This document shows, in pieces, positions 1 through 6,270 of a DNA stretch of 7,133 nt. A model generated the notes under the pieces. It searched no databases, was not told the origin of the DNA, and worked only from the letters and a program-made list of their open reading frames with translations. The stretch is from Candidatus Kaiserbacteria bacterium. GTDB lineage: Bacteria; Patescibacteria; Paceibacteria; UBA9973; UBA2100. Each line of letters opens with the position of its first letter. Positions within the stretch are counted from its first letter, which is position 1. Made by a program: the position numbers and the translations under genes. The stretch spans positions 1 through 7,133 of the forward strand of contig NVTG01000066.1 in NCBI GenBank assembly GCA_002401495.1, in the 5' to 3' direction.

Positions 1-688
1 CAGCCGGCAAGATCATCGTTCCCGGCGGAAGACCCGTTGCACGGGCCTCGGCCGCGGTTTTCTCGTTATTCACCAGATGGAAGTTCATCTTTGCGGTACG
101 GCCAAGAATAGCCCGCAGGCGCGACGGATCATCAAGACCCGGCACCTGAACAACAATGCGGTTTTCGCCCTGACGCTGGATTGATGGTTCTGTCGTGCCC
201 AACTCATCAACACGGCGACGGACCACTTCCAATGACTGCGCAATCGCACGGTCTATCAGTTCACGGTAAGCAATTTCGTTATAGGTAACGGTGATGTTAT
301 TACCTTCGCCGCCCAACTCTGTATTCGGTTCCGCTGTGCGCGCGATTTCGCGGGCTTTTTCCACGTCTTCGGGGCTCAGAACGGTGATTTCTGCACCATT
401 GGCGCTTGATTCACGCGGGCGGTTGCGGATTTTTTCCTGACGCAGTTCTGTGCGAATTGCATCCGCAAGAGCATCATAGCGTTCGCGCAGGACCGTATCG
501 GTGTCGACTTCAAGCAACATGTGCGAGCCGCCACGAAGGTCAAGGCCGAGATTGATCTGCTTGCCCGGCAAATAGCTGGACTCAGTCGGGAACGTTCCCG
601 ACGGCAGGAAGTTCGGCGCAGCATAAATTACGCCCAATGCACACACCAGAAGGACCAGTGCTGCTTTCAATTTGGTAAAATAAAGCAT
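1..688 (-). CDS. secD: SecD, Sec translocon accessory subunit (N-terminal part, gene continues beyond the left edge)
   Basis: SecD is an inner-membrane protein that works with SecF and YajC to drive late steps of Sec-dependent export using the proton gradient. The frame reads open from an ATG at 688-686 to the window edge, giving 229 residues of a protein usually somewhat over 500 long. A single hydrophobic segment lies at about residues 8-25. It is followed by the family signature NLGLDLRGGSHMLLEVD (46-62), and then by the start of the large periplasmic P1 domain, including RRRVDELGTTEPSIQRQG and VVQVPGLDDPSRL. The C-terminal membrane domain is outside the window. The gene lies 142 bases downstream of yajC on the same strand, as in the classical yajC-secD-secF order. 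The Shine-Dalgarno sequence before this ATG is poor. The start was chosen because it places the transmembrane segment directly at the N-terminus, as in known SecD proteins. Identity is very secure. Confidence 0.96.
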   Translation of the reverse strand, partial: MLYFTKLKAALVLLVCALGVIYAAPNFLPSGTFPTESSYLPGKQINLGLDLRGGSHMLLEVDTDTVLRERYDALADAIRTELRQEKIRNRPRESSANGAEITVLSPEDVEKAREIARTAEPNTELGGEGNNITVTYNEIAYRELIDRAIAQSLEVVRRRVDELGTTEPSIQRQGENRIVVQVPGLDDPSRLRAILGRTAKMNFHLVNNEKTAAEARATGLPPGTMILPA

Positions 689-715
689 GTTTTTGTGACC
701 GGATCTGTCTGGGTC

Positions 716-746
716 AACCTTGGTCTGGTTCCAAGGTTCTTGGAAC
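716..746 (-). other. Two overlapping, mutually exclusive hairpins in the secD leader
   Basis: Two perfect 8-bp inverted repeats share bases. One pairs GTTCCAAG (728-735) with CTTGGAAC (739-746) over a 3-base loop. The other pairs AACCTTGG (716-723) with CCAAGGTT (731-738) over a 7-base loop. Because 731-735 belongs to both, only one stem can form at a time. The secD start codon is 28 bases further along the transcript. The repeats are seen directly. A regulatory role is inference only. Confidence 0.45.
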
Positions 747-779
747 AACGGGTATTTGGTACCGCTTCAGGCCACCGGC

Positions 780-814
780 AAAATGCAAGAAGGCGGAGCC
801 GTGTGCCCCGCCTC
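780..814 (-). terminator. Terminator-like hairpin just after yajC (possible attenuator before secD)
   Basis: On the minus-strand transcript, GGCGGGGC (812-805) pairs with GCTCCGCC (799-792) around a 5-base loop. There is one G-U pair, and an A-U and a G-U pair extend the stem outward. The downstream bases (791-780) read TTCTTGCATTTT, which is moderately U-rich. It sits 17 bases after the yajC stop codon. The run of T is broken, so termination is probably partial if it occurs. It could instead be a 3'-end stabilising stem for yajC mRNA. Confidence 0.45.
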
Positions 815-830
815 GCTTGATACGAAGAGA

Positions 831-1208
831 TCAGTCTTTTTTGGGCTCTTCTTCTTTTTCTTCTTTGTCTTCTTTAGCGTCGCTTTTGGCCGGTTCGGTT
901 TTCGACAGAACCGTGGAAACCATACCGCGCGCTACTTTGACTTTGACGCCATCAGCGATCTCGACCGAAAGTTCATCATCGCCAACGACCTTGGCAACGG
1001 TACCGATCAGGCCACCAGCGGTAACAATCTTGTCGCCGCGACGGATCGCCTCGAGCATTGCTTTATGTTCTTTCTGCTTTTTCTGCTGAGGACGAATAAG
1101 CAGGAAATAGAAAACAACAAAAATCAGGATCAGCGGCGCAAACTGCATCAGCGCACCTGCGCCATCTCCACCACCAGCGGCCTGAGCGTAAGCCGTCGAA
1201 ATAAACAT
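831..1208 (-). CDS. yajC: YajC, Sec translocon accessory membrane protein
   Basis: YajC is a small inner-membrane protein that associates with SecD and SecF in the holotranslocon. The 125-residue product has the expected plan. A short N-terminus with a Gly/Ala stretch (about 8-19) comes first, then one transmembrane helix (about 22-38, FAPLILIFVVFYFLLI). Next is the family motif RPQQKKQKEHKAML (39-52) and a small cytoplasmic domain with GDKIVTAGGLIGTVAKV (58-74). The C-terminal 23 or so residues are a highly charged Lys/Glu/Asp tail, which many YajC proteins lack or have shorter; this looks like a disordered extension. The ATG at 1208 has a strong Shine-Dalgarno AGGAG (1219-1215) six bases upstream. 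The gene is the first of the yajC-secD unit and is divergent from the ATPase gene. Confidence 0.97.
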   Translation of the reverse strand: MFISTAYAQAAGGGDGAGALMQFAPLILIFVVFYFLLIRPQQKKQKEHKAMLEAIRRGDKIVTAGGLIGTVAKVVGDDELSVEIADGVKVKVARGMVSTVLSKTEPAKSDAKEDKEEKEEEPKKD

Positions 1209-1222
1209 TAGGAACTCCTAAT
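1207..1222 (-). promoter_or_regulatory. Palindrome covering the yajC ribosome-binding site and start codon
   Basis: The 16 bases read ATTAGGA-GT-TCCTAAT on the transcript strand, a 7-base inverted repeat with a 2-base centre. It contains the AGGAG Shine-Dalgarno sequence and the first two bases of the ATG. A real RNA hairpin would have six pairs and a four-base loop and would occlude the site. An alternative pairing of the upstream GGAA (1225-1222) with TTCC (1214-1211) would instead expose it in a loop. The repeat is seen. Translational control is inference. Confidence 0.5.
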
Positions 1223-1251
1223 TCCTCAGAACAAAAAATATCAACTGCCGG

Positions 1252-1279
1252 AATATAACGGGGTGTTGCGCCAAAGCAA
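1252..1279 (-). promoter_or_regulatory. Candidate yajC promoter (proximal)
   Basis: On the minus strand a -35-like TTGCTT (1279-1274) and a -10-like TATATT (1257-1252) are separated by 16 bases. The -35 is part of CTTG, the core commonly seen in alphaproteobacterial housekeeping promoters. Transcription would begin near 1245, giving a leader of under 40 bases that contains the palindromic yajC ribosome-binding site. Assignment is by consensus match only. Confidence 0.5.
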
Positions 1280-1350
1280 GGGAGAACCGGTTTTAAAGCG
1301 GTAAAATCAACACTTGTGTGCGTTTGTTCACCTTGCGTTGCACGAAAGTC

Positions 1351-1359
1351 ATTATAACA
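1351..1359 (-). promoter_or_regulatory. Candidate distal promoter: extended -10 element
   Basis: The minus strand reads TGTTATAAT, a perfect extended -10 (TGnTATAAT). No convincing -35 lies 16-18 bases upstream, as expected if the TG extension compensates. It would drive yajC with a leader of about 135-140 bases. It could be a second yajC promoter or a chance match. Confidence 0.35.
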
Positions 1360-1431
1360 AACACTTCCATTGGCTTGCTGATGTGCTAGCTTTCCGGCCA
1401 ACAAAAAAAGTCACCAGAAAAAGAAACACCC

Positions 1432-1437
1432 AAGAGG
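1432..1437 (+). promoter_or_regulatory. Ribosome-binding site that fixes the ATPase start
   Basis: AAGAGG lies five bases upstream of the ATG at 1443. The same frame stays open back to an ATG at 1314, but the extra 43 residues have no ribosome-binding site in front and lie in the divergent promoter region. The start at 1443 is therefore preferred. Confidence 0.75.
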
Positions 1438-1442
1438 CCCCG

Positions 1443-2306
1443 ATGACCAGCGATTTCGACATACTTTTACCCACACTCGAACGCATTGCCAATGCGCTGG
1501 AACGCATGGCACCACCGGCTCGCTCCAAGAACGACCTGAGTGCCGCGGATGCTTTTGTCTGGCAGGCCCAGACCAGCTACCTGCAGCCGGTGCGCAACGT
1601 GAATCGCGTCGATATCGGCCTGCTTCAGGGTATCGGGCAGCAAAAAGAAATTCTGTATAACAATACCAAGCGCTTTGCAGACGGTCTTCCGGCCAATAAC
1701 GCACTGCTTTGGGGGGCACGCGGTACCGGCAAAAGTTCTATCGTCAAGGCGATGCATGCCATGATCAACGCAGAAAGCCCGGCCTCACTGGCACTGGTGG
1801 AAATACACCGCGAAGATATTCCGACCCTTCCCGATCTGCTGCATATCCTGCAGGAAAGCGGTCGTCGTACAGTTCTGTTCTGTGACGATCTGTCATTTGA
1901 TATGCACGATGAAAGCTACAAGTCTCTTAAGGCCGTGCTGGACGGTGGTATCGAAGGCCGCCCGAAAAACGTGATTTTCTATGCCACGTCAAATCGCCGA
2001 CACCTGATGGCGCGCGACATGATTGAAAATGAACGTTCGACGGCAATCAACCCGTCCGAAGCGGTCGAGGAAAAAGTGTCCCTTTCGGATCGGTTTGGCC
2101 TGTGGCTCGGCTTCCACAATATATCCCAAGACGTCTATTTCGAGATCATTGATGGTTATGCCAAGGAATTCAAACTCGACATGCCAACCGAAGAGCTGCA
2201 CGCACGCGCCAAGGAATGGACAGTAACGCGCGGCAGTCGTTCTGGTCGCGTTGCCTGGCAGTTCATTCAAGAGATCGCGGGCGAACTCGGCAAGTCGATC
2301 GACTAG
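1443..2306 (+). CDS. AAA+ family ATP-binding protein of the DUF815 type, function unknown
   Basis: This is a 287-residue single-domain P-loop ATPase. Visible motifs are Walker A GARGTGKS (91-98), Walker B VLFCDD (144-149) followed by LSFD, and a sensor-1-like strand VIFYATSNRRHLM (177-189) with Asn184. SLSDRFGLW (213-221) carries a likely arginine finger at Arg217. A C-terminal GSRSGRVAWQF (264-274) could supply sensor 2. The N-terminal 60 or so residues are helical and hold no known domain. Length and motif spacing match the DUF815 family, predicted cytoplasmic ATPases with no assigned substrate. There is no signal peptide or membrane segment. It is the only plus-strand gene here, divergent from yajC and convergent with the nlpD-like gene, and it has its own terminator, so it is probably a single-gene unit. 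I see no convincing promoter for it in 1314-1442. The family call rests on recognition of the motif set. Confidence 0.9.
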   Translation: MTSDFDILLPTLERIANALERMAPPARSKNDLSAADAFVWQAQTSYLQPVRNVNRVDIGLLQGIGQQKEILYNNTKRFADGLPANNALLWGARGTGKSSIVKAMHAMINAESPASLALVEIHREDIPTLPDLLHILQESGRRTVLFCDDLSFDMHDESYKSLKAVLDGGIEGRPKNVIFYATSNRRHLMARDMIENERSTAINPSEAVEEKVSLSDRFGLWLGFHNISQDVYFEIIDGYAKEFKLDMPTEELHARAKEWTVTRGSRSGRVAWQFIQEIAGELGKSID

Positions 2307-2336
2307 CCAAAAACTGCTTGCAGGAAACGTTGAAGG

Positions 2337-2362
2337 CACCCGGGCAATGTTCGGGTGTTTTT
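2337..2362 (+). terminator. Intrinsic terminator of the ATPase gene
   Basis: CACCCG (2337-2342) and CGGGTG (2352-2357) form a 6-bp GC-rich stem with a 9-base loop, followed by TTTTT (2358-2362) and then GTT. It lies 30 bases after the ATPase stop codon. The T run stops one base short of the nlpD-like gene's stop codon at 2366-2364. Read from the minus strand, the stem is not followed by a T run, so it looks one-directional. Confidence 0.85.
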
Positions 2363-2363
2363 G

Positions 2364-3419
2364 TTAGCGCGAGACCATCACGCTTGGCAGATATTTAATC
2401 GGATCGGAAGACTTGCGCCCTTTGCGGACTTCAAAGTGAAGTTGCGGGAAAGTAACCGCCCCCGTCGTACCGACTGTTGAGATTTTCTGGCCGCGTTTTA
2501 CAACGTCCCCTCTTGCAACCAGGGGGCTTTCCGTGTGCGCATATGCGGTCACGAAGTTATCGGCATGTTTGATCAGGATCAGGTTGCCAAAACCACGCAA
2601 TTCGTTGCCGACATAAGTCACAACACCGTTTTCCGCTGCAAGGATGGGTGTGCCACGATTGGCCTGAATGTTGATGCCGTCATTAAACAGTCCGCCAGTG
2701 CTCGCCCCGTACTTCAGGACCACCTTGCCCTGTACCGGCCAGATGAACCCTTTTCGGGCGGATGGCTCGGCCAAGGCAACGTTCTGGCGAACGTTACTGC
2801 CCTGCCCGGCAACCGGTGTCGACCTGCTATCAGACACCCAACTGCGTGCAGACGCCATCTTGCGTTCGGCATCGGCAGCAAAATCTTGTGGTTTCAGGCC
2901 TGGCGTCGGGATGCTTCCGCCGTTGCGCGGCGAAACCCGTGCAAGCGTCGTCGTTGGCCTTGTGGCTCGAACTGGCGCGCTTGTTGATTTTGTCGGCACG
3001 CTCACCACCTGACGTTTGCCACCAATCGTGACAGTTTTCGTAGGTGCTGTGGTTCTCGATGCGATAGCCGTATCTGGCGGCATGCTGTCATAGTTCGGGG
3101 TCCACGGCGGCAACACAAGGCGCTGCCCCGGATAGATCACATAAGGCTTGCGAAGATCATTACGGCGAGTGAACTCGACGAAGTCCATGTGATAGCGCAC
3201 GGCGAGTTCGGAAACTGTATCCCCCGGCGCAACGGTGATGACGCGTTCGCCGTTTTTAAGTTTTGGCATGCTGTAGGGGCTATAACTCGCCCCATCGCCA
3301 TAAACCACCGGCACCGGAACGGAATTGAGCAAACAGCCGCCAAGCGCCGCACTTGCCGCGCAGACAAGCAGCAGGCGTTTACCGTGATCAACAGCGCGTT
3401 TGACACAATTTTCCATCAT
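2364..3419 (-). CDS. nlpD: NlpD-like LysM/M23 lipoprotein, probable non-catalytic amidase activator
   Basis: The 351-residue product begins with a lipoprotein signal: basic residues, a hydrophobic run (16-26) and the lipobox LGGC with Cys29 as the lipidated residue. Leu at +2 argues against inner-membrane retention. A LysM peptidoglycan-binding domain follows (about 58-104, VITVAPGDTVSELAVRYHMD to YPGQRLVLP). Then comes a Ser/Thr/Pro/Arg-rich linker (about 111-220) and a C-terminal M23 (LytM) domain (about 224-347). The HxxxD zinc motif of active enzymes is replaced by Asn246 and Asn250 (NDGIN), and the first His of HxH is Gln326 (QLHFE); His295 and His328 remain. This pattern matches E. coli NlpD, which activates a cell-wall amidase during division instead of cutting itself. 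Placement downstream of surE and pcm is also the NlpD context. The gap to pcm is 83 bases. The first of two adjacent ATGs is used; GGAGA (3435-3431) lies 11 bases upstream. The symbol is assigned by domain plan and context. Confidence 0.88.
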   Translation of the reverse strand: MMENCVKRAVDHGKRLLLVCAASAALGGCLLNSVPVPVVYGDGASYSPYSMPKLKNGERVITVAPGDTVSELAVRYHMDFVEFTRRNDLRKPYVIYPGQRLVLPPWTPNYDSMPPDTAIASRTTAPTKTVTIGGKRQVVSVPTKSTSAPVRATRPTTTLARVSPRNGGSIPTPGLKPQDFAADAERKMASARSWVSDSRSTPVAGQGSNVRQNVALAEPSARKGFIWPVQGKVVLKYGASTGGLFNDGINIQANRGTPILAAENGVVTYVGNELRGFGNLILIKHADNFVTAYAHTESPLVARGDVVKRGQKISTVGTTGAVTFPQLHFEVRKGRKSSDPIKYLPSVMVSR

Positions 3420-3423
3420 GGTT

Positions 3424-3455
3424 CCGATTGTCTCCGATCAGCGGTTAACAATCGG
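3424..3455 (-). promoter_or_regulatory. Nested hairpin over the nlpD-like ribosome-binding site
   Basis: On the transcript strand CCGATTGT (3455-3448) pairs perfectly with ACAATCGG (3431-3424). Inside that, CCG and CGG flank a CTGAT loop. The likely Shine-Dalgarno GGAGA is partly in the inner stem and partly in the internal loop, and the ATG follows four bases after the outer stem. The pairing is seen. An effect on translation is inferred. Confidence 0.5.
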
Positions 3456-3502
3456 TAAGCATGCAGACACTTTAAATAGGAATTTTTATAGGCAAGAAGT
3501 CA

Positions 3503-4156
3503 TCAGAATTCTTCGGTGCCGGGAAGCATCGGCACGAAACGGACCGGCATCAGTTCGGTCACATCGACGCCACTTGGCGTACGCAGAACACGGAGCAGCA
3601 ATTGCGTGTGCGACACCTCACCCACGGGTACAACCATAATGCCGCCCACGGCAAGCTGATCAACAAGCACCGGCGGAACATCCTGTGCTGCAGCGGTCAC
3701 GATAATACGGTCAAAAGGTGCCTGCGCCTTCCAACCAAGCCCACCATCAGCATGCAGGGTTGAAATGGTATGCAGGCCCAGTTCACGAAACTTCTCTTCG
3801 GCTTCACGCAACAGTGGCTTGTGACGTTCAAGGGTGTAAACCCGGCGCGCCAGCTTGGCCAGAATGGCCGCCTGATAGCCAGACCCGGTTCCGACTTCCA
3901 GCACCTTCATTCGGTCATTAAGCTCAAGCGCCTGCGTCATCAACGCAACGATATAGGGCTGTGAAATCGTCTGTCCCTTGCTGATCGGCAAGGCGACATT
4001 TTCCCATGCGCGGGTCACGAAGGGATCAGCAACAAAGGACTCACGCGGGATTTCAGCGAGTGCAGCCAGAACTTCTTCGTCGTGAATGCCATCTTCACGA
4101 AGAGTTTGCAGCAGATTAGCAATGGCGTTTTCGCGTGTCATCACCGGCTCGTTCAC
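3503..4156 (-). CDS. pcm: Protein-L-isoaspartate O-methyltransferase
   Basis: Pcm uses S-adenosylmethionine to methylate abnormal L-isoaspartyl residues in aged cytoplasmic proteins, starting their repair. The 217-residue length is typical. Recognisable stretches are EIPRESFV (35-42), PISKGQTISQPYIVALM (57-73), SAM-binding motif I VLEVGTGSGYQAA (85-97), LHADGGLGW (134-142), FDRIIVTAAAQDVP (148-161) and GGIMVVPVG (171-179). The proposed start is GTG at 4156, because AAGG lies seven bases upstream and the GTG overlaps the surE stop in the tetramer GTGA, suggesting translational coupling. An in-frame ATG at 4141, five codons on, is the alternative but lacks a good ribosome-binding site. surE lies directly upstream and the nlpD-like gene downstream, the order seen in many proteobacteria. 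Confidence 0.96.
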   Translation of the reverse strand: MNEPVMTRENAIANLLQTLREDGIHDEEVLAALAEIPRESFVADPFVTRAWENVALPISKGQTISQPYIVALMTQALELNDRMKVLEVGTGSGYQAAILAKLARRVYTLERHKPLLREAEEKFRELGLHTISTLHADGGLGWKAQAPFDRIIVTAAAQDVPPVLVDQLAVGGIMVVPVGEVSHTQLLLRVLRTPSGVDVTELMPVRFVPMLPGTEEF

Positions 4157-4920
4157 GGGAATGCCTTCGTCAGTTTTTCAAACGTTTCATAATGGGTGAA
4201 ATCAAGACTGATTGGTGTCACCGAAATATTGCCCTGTTCGATGACACGCAGATCCGCGGCTTTATCAGCTGGCAGTTCGGATTGAATGGCACCAATCCAA
4301 TAATAAGGCTCGCCACGCGGATCAAGACGTTCTGCAATATGGTCACCGATCTTGCGCTGCCCCTGCTTTGCAATTTTGACCTCTGCCCCGCCTTTGGCCT
4401 CGTGGTCAGGGAAGTTAACGTTGATCAAAACGCCTTTGGGCCATGTGGTCGTGACCAGGGTTGCAAGAACGTCCTTCAGGTACTTCTCGGCAATCGTCCA
4501 GTCGATCATCTCACCGGCAAAATACTGTGAGAACGCGACGGCCGGTACGTTCAGAAGAGTTGCCTCCATCGCCGCAGCGACAGTCCCTGAATAGGTCACG
4601 TCTTCGCCAAGGTTCCCGCCACGGTTGATCCCGGACAAGACGATGTCTGGCGGATTATCACGCATCACCTGCTGCAAGCCGAGCAAAATACAATCGGTCG
4701 GTGTTCCGTCGACTGCAAAATGCCGTTCGTCGCGCTTATGAATGCGCAACGGACGTCGCAGGGTCAGGGAATGCCCTGCCCCGCTTTGCTCCATTGATGG
4801 TGCGATCACCCAGACATCATCCGAAAACTCGCGCGCGAGCTGTTCGAGCAGCTTGATCCCGGGCGCGTCGATGCCATCATCATTGCTGATCAGGATACGG
4901 GCGTTGGTGAGGTCAAGCAT
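4153..4920 (-). CDS. surE: SurE, 5'/3'-nucleotidase (survival protein)
   Basis: SurE is a divalent-metal-dependent phosphatase that removes phosphate from nucleoside monophosphates and is linked to stationary-phase survival. The 255-residue product carries all signature motifs: ISNDDGIDAPGI (11-22) with metal ligands Asp14 and Asp15, VIAPSMEQSGAGHSLTL (38-54) with Ser46, VDGTPTDCILLGL (70-82), and PDIVLSGINRGGNLGEDVTYSGTV split across 91-114 with Asn99. INVNFPD (166-172) is also typical. No key residue is missing. The protein is cytoplasmic. The ATG at 4920 follows the serS stop by 12 bases. Its Shine-Dalgarno AGGA overlaps the serS TAG stop, so translation of the two is likely coupled. It overlaps pcm by four bases at its end. 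Confidence 0.97.
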   Translation of the reverse strand: MLDLTNARILISNDDGIDAPGIKLLEQLAREFSDDVWVIAPSMEQSGAGHSLTLRRPLRIHKRDERHFAVDGTPTDCILLGLQQVMRDNPPDIVLSGINRGGNLGEDVTYSGTVAAAMEATLLNVPAVAFSQYFAGEMIDWTIAEKYLKDVLATLVTTTWPKGVLINVNFPDHEAKGGAEVKIAKQGQRKIGDHIAERLDPRGEPYYWIGAIQSELPADKAADLRVIEQGNISVTPISLDFTHYETFEKLTKAFP

Positions 4921-4932
4921 GTCTGTTTCGTC

Positions 4933-6207
4933 CTAGCGCGCCGAAATGACCTCGATACCGCCCATATAGGGTTTGAGCGCATCCGGAACACGGATCGAAC
5001 CATCAGACTGCTGATAGTTTTCCATAACCGCAATCAGGCAACGACCAACCGCAAGACCAGACCCGTTCAGGGTATGAACAAACTGGGTCTTCTTATCGCC
5101 CGTCGCACGATAGCGAGCGTTCATACGACGTGCCTGGAAATCACGGGTGTTCGAACAAGACGAAATCTCGCGATACTTGCCCTGTCCTGGCAGCCAAACC
5201 TCGATGTCATAGGTCTTGGTCGCCGAGAAACCGATATCACCGGTGCACAGGATCACAGTGCGATACGGCAGGCCAAGGCGCTCCAGAACCGTTTCGGCAC
5301 AGCGCGTCTTGCGGGTCAGTTCCTCGTCGGACTTTTCGGCTTCAACCACCGAAACCATTTCCACCTTCGAGAACTGATGTTGACGGATCATGCCGCGGGT
5401 ATCACGCCCGGCCGAACCGGCCTCTGAGCGGAAGCACTGGGTTAGCGCAGTATAGCGCAGCGGCAACTTGGCCTGATCAACGATCTCGTCTGCAACCTGA
5501 TTGGTCAGGGTGACTTCTGAGGTCGGAATCAACCAGTAATCATTGGTCGTTTTGAACAGATCTTCTGCAAATTTTGGCAGCTGACCGGTCCCAAAAACCG
5601 CATTGTCACGCACAAGCATCGGCGTGATGGTTTCTTCGTAGCCATGTTCGGTTGTGTGCAGGTCGATCATGAACTGCGACAAGGCGCGTTCAAGCTTTGC
5701 CAAACCGCCACGCAGAATGACAAACCGCGAACCCGAGAGTTTGGCCGCAGTTTCAAAATCCATCAGCCCCAGTTTTTCGCCGATTTCGAAATGTTCGAGC
5801 GGCTTGAAATCAAACTCACCTGGCGTCCCCCAGCGATTGACTTCGACATTATCGTCTTCGTCTTCGCCCACCGGGACTTCCGGATCCAGCACGTTCGGGA
5901 AAGAGGACAGCAAAAGATCAAGCTTGTCGTTCAGCGATGCCTGCCCGTCTTCGGCTTCTTTGATCTTGTCCTTGAGCGCGGACATCTCGGCCATCAGGTC
6001 GTCAGCGTTTTCACCGTTCTTGCGCAGCTTTCCGATTTCACCGGAAATCACCTTGCGACGGGCCAGCATTTCCTGATGTTCGGTCATCAGTTTACGCCGC
6101 TCTACGTCGATATCGATCAAACGCTGTGCGGTAACGTCCTGTTTGCGCGCAGTCATTGCTGCGTCAAAAGCCTCGGGATTTTCCCGAATCCATTTAATGT
6201 CGTGCAT
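4933..6207 (-). CDS. serS: Seryl-tRNA synthetase
   Basis: SerS attaches serine to tRNA-Ser, and to tRNA-Sec where present, in the cytoplasm. At 424 residues it has normal bacterial length. The N-terminal arm (about 26-100) is rich in charged heptads and forms the antiparallel coiled coil that grips the long variable arm of the t[24 protein letters not shown] (103-123) marks the linker to the class II catalytic core. The core shows [10 protein letters not shown] (228-237), motif 2 with [22 protein letters not shown] (258-279), the [18 protein letters not shown] stretch (345-362), and motif 3 with [19 protein letters not shown] (381-399). No catalytic residue appears lost. The ATG at 6207 has AGGG nine bases upstream. 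The gene lies between tatC and surE on the same strand, as in many alphaproteobacteria, and may also have its own promoter in the 97-base gap after tatC. Confidence 0.98.
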   Translation of the reverse strand: MHDIKWIRENPEAFDAAMTARKQDVTAQRLIDIDVERRKLMTEHQEMLARRKVISGEIGKLRKNGENADDLMAEMSALKDKIKEAEDGQASLNDKLDLLLSSFPNVLDPEVPVGEDEDDNVEVNRWGTPGEFDFKPLEHFEIGEKLGLMDFETAAKLSGSRFVILRGGLAKLERALSQFMIDLHTTEHGYEETITPMLVRDNAVFGTGQLPKFAEDLFKTTNDYWLIPTSEVTLTNQVADEIVDQAKLPLRYTALTQCFRSEAGSAGRDTRGMIRQHQFSKVEMVSVVEAEKSDEELTRKTRCAETVLERLGLPYRTVILCTGDIGFSATKTYDIEVWLPGQGKYREISSCSNTRDFQARRMNARYRATGDKKTQFVHTLNGSGLAVGRCLIAVMENYQQSDGSIRVPDALKPYMGGIEVISAR

Positions 6208-6241
6208 CTAACGGCACCCTGTCAGTCTATCTATTTGTGGC

Positions 6242-6270
6242 TTTATACGATGGGGTGGACACAAGGTCCA
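6242..6270 (-). promoter_or_regulatory. Candidate serS promoter
   Basis: On the minus strand TGGACC (6270-6265, four of six matches to the -35 consensus) and TATAAA (6247-6242, five of six at -10) are spaced by exactly 17 bases. Transcription would start near 6235, leaving a leader of about 28 bases with the serS ribosome-binding site AGGG. The match is good but unproven, and serS could equally be read through from tatC. Confidence 0.45.

Noticed and set aside
720..1211. 163-codon plus-strand open frame opposite yajC
   Set aside because: Its run of Phe residues is simply the complement of the Lys/Glu-rich yajC tail. It has no family features.
1353..1392. Plus-strand promoter for the ATPase (TATAAC at 1353 or TAGCTT at 1387)
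   Set aside because: No -35 element with acceptable match and 16-18 base spacing was found for either, so no promoter was assigned.
1314..1442. N-terminal extension of the ATPase to an upstream ATG
   Set aside because: The added residues have no ribosome-binding site, do not resemble the family's N-terminus and overlap the divergent promoter region. The ATG at 1443 has AAGAGG at proper spacing.
2535..3031. Several plus-strand open frames opposite the nlpD-like gene
   Set aside because: They are shadows of the coding sequence on the other strand, without ribosome-binding sites or recognisable domains.
3456..3502. AT-rich stretch between pcm and the nlpD-like gene as a promoter
   Set aside because: It holds TATAAA and TATTTA on the minus strand, but no -35 match at proper spacing was found.
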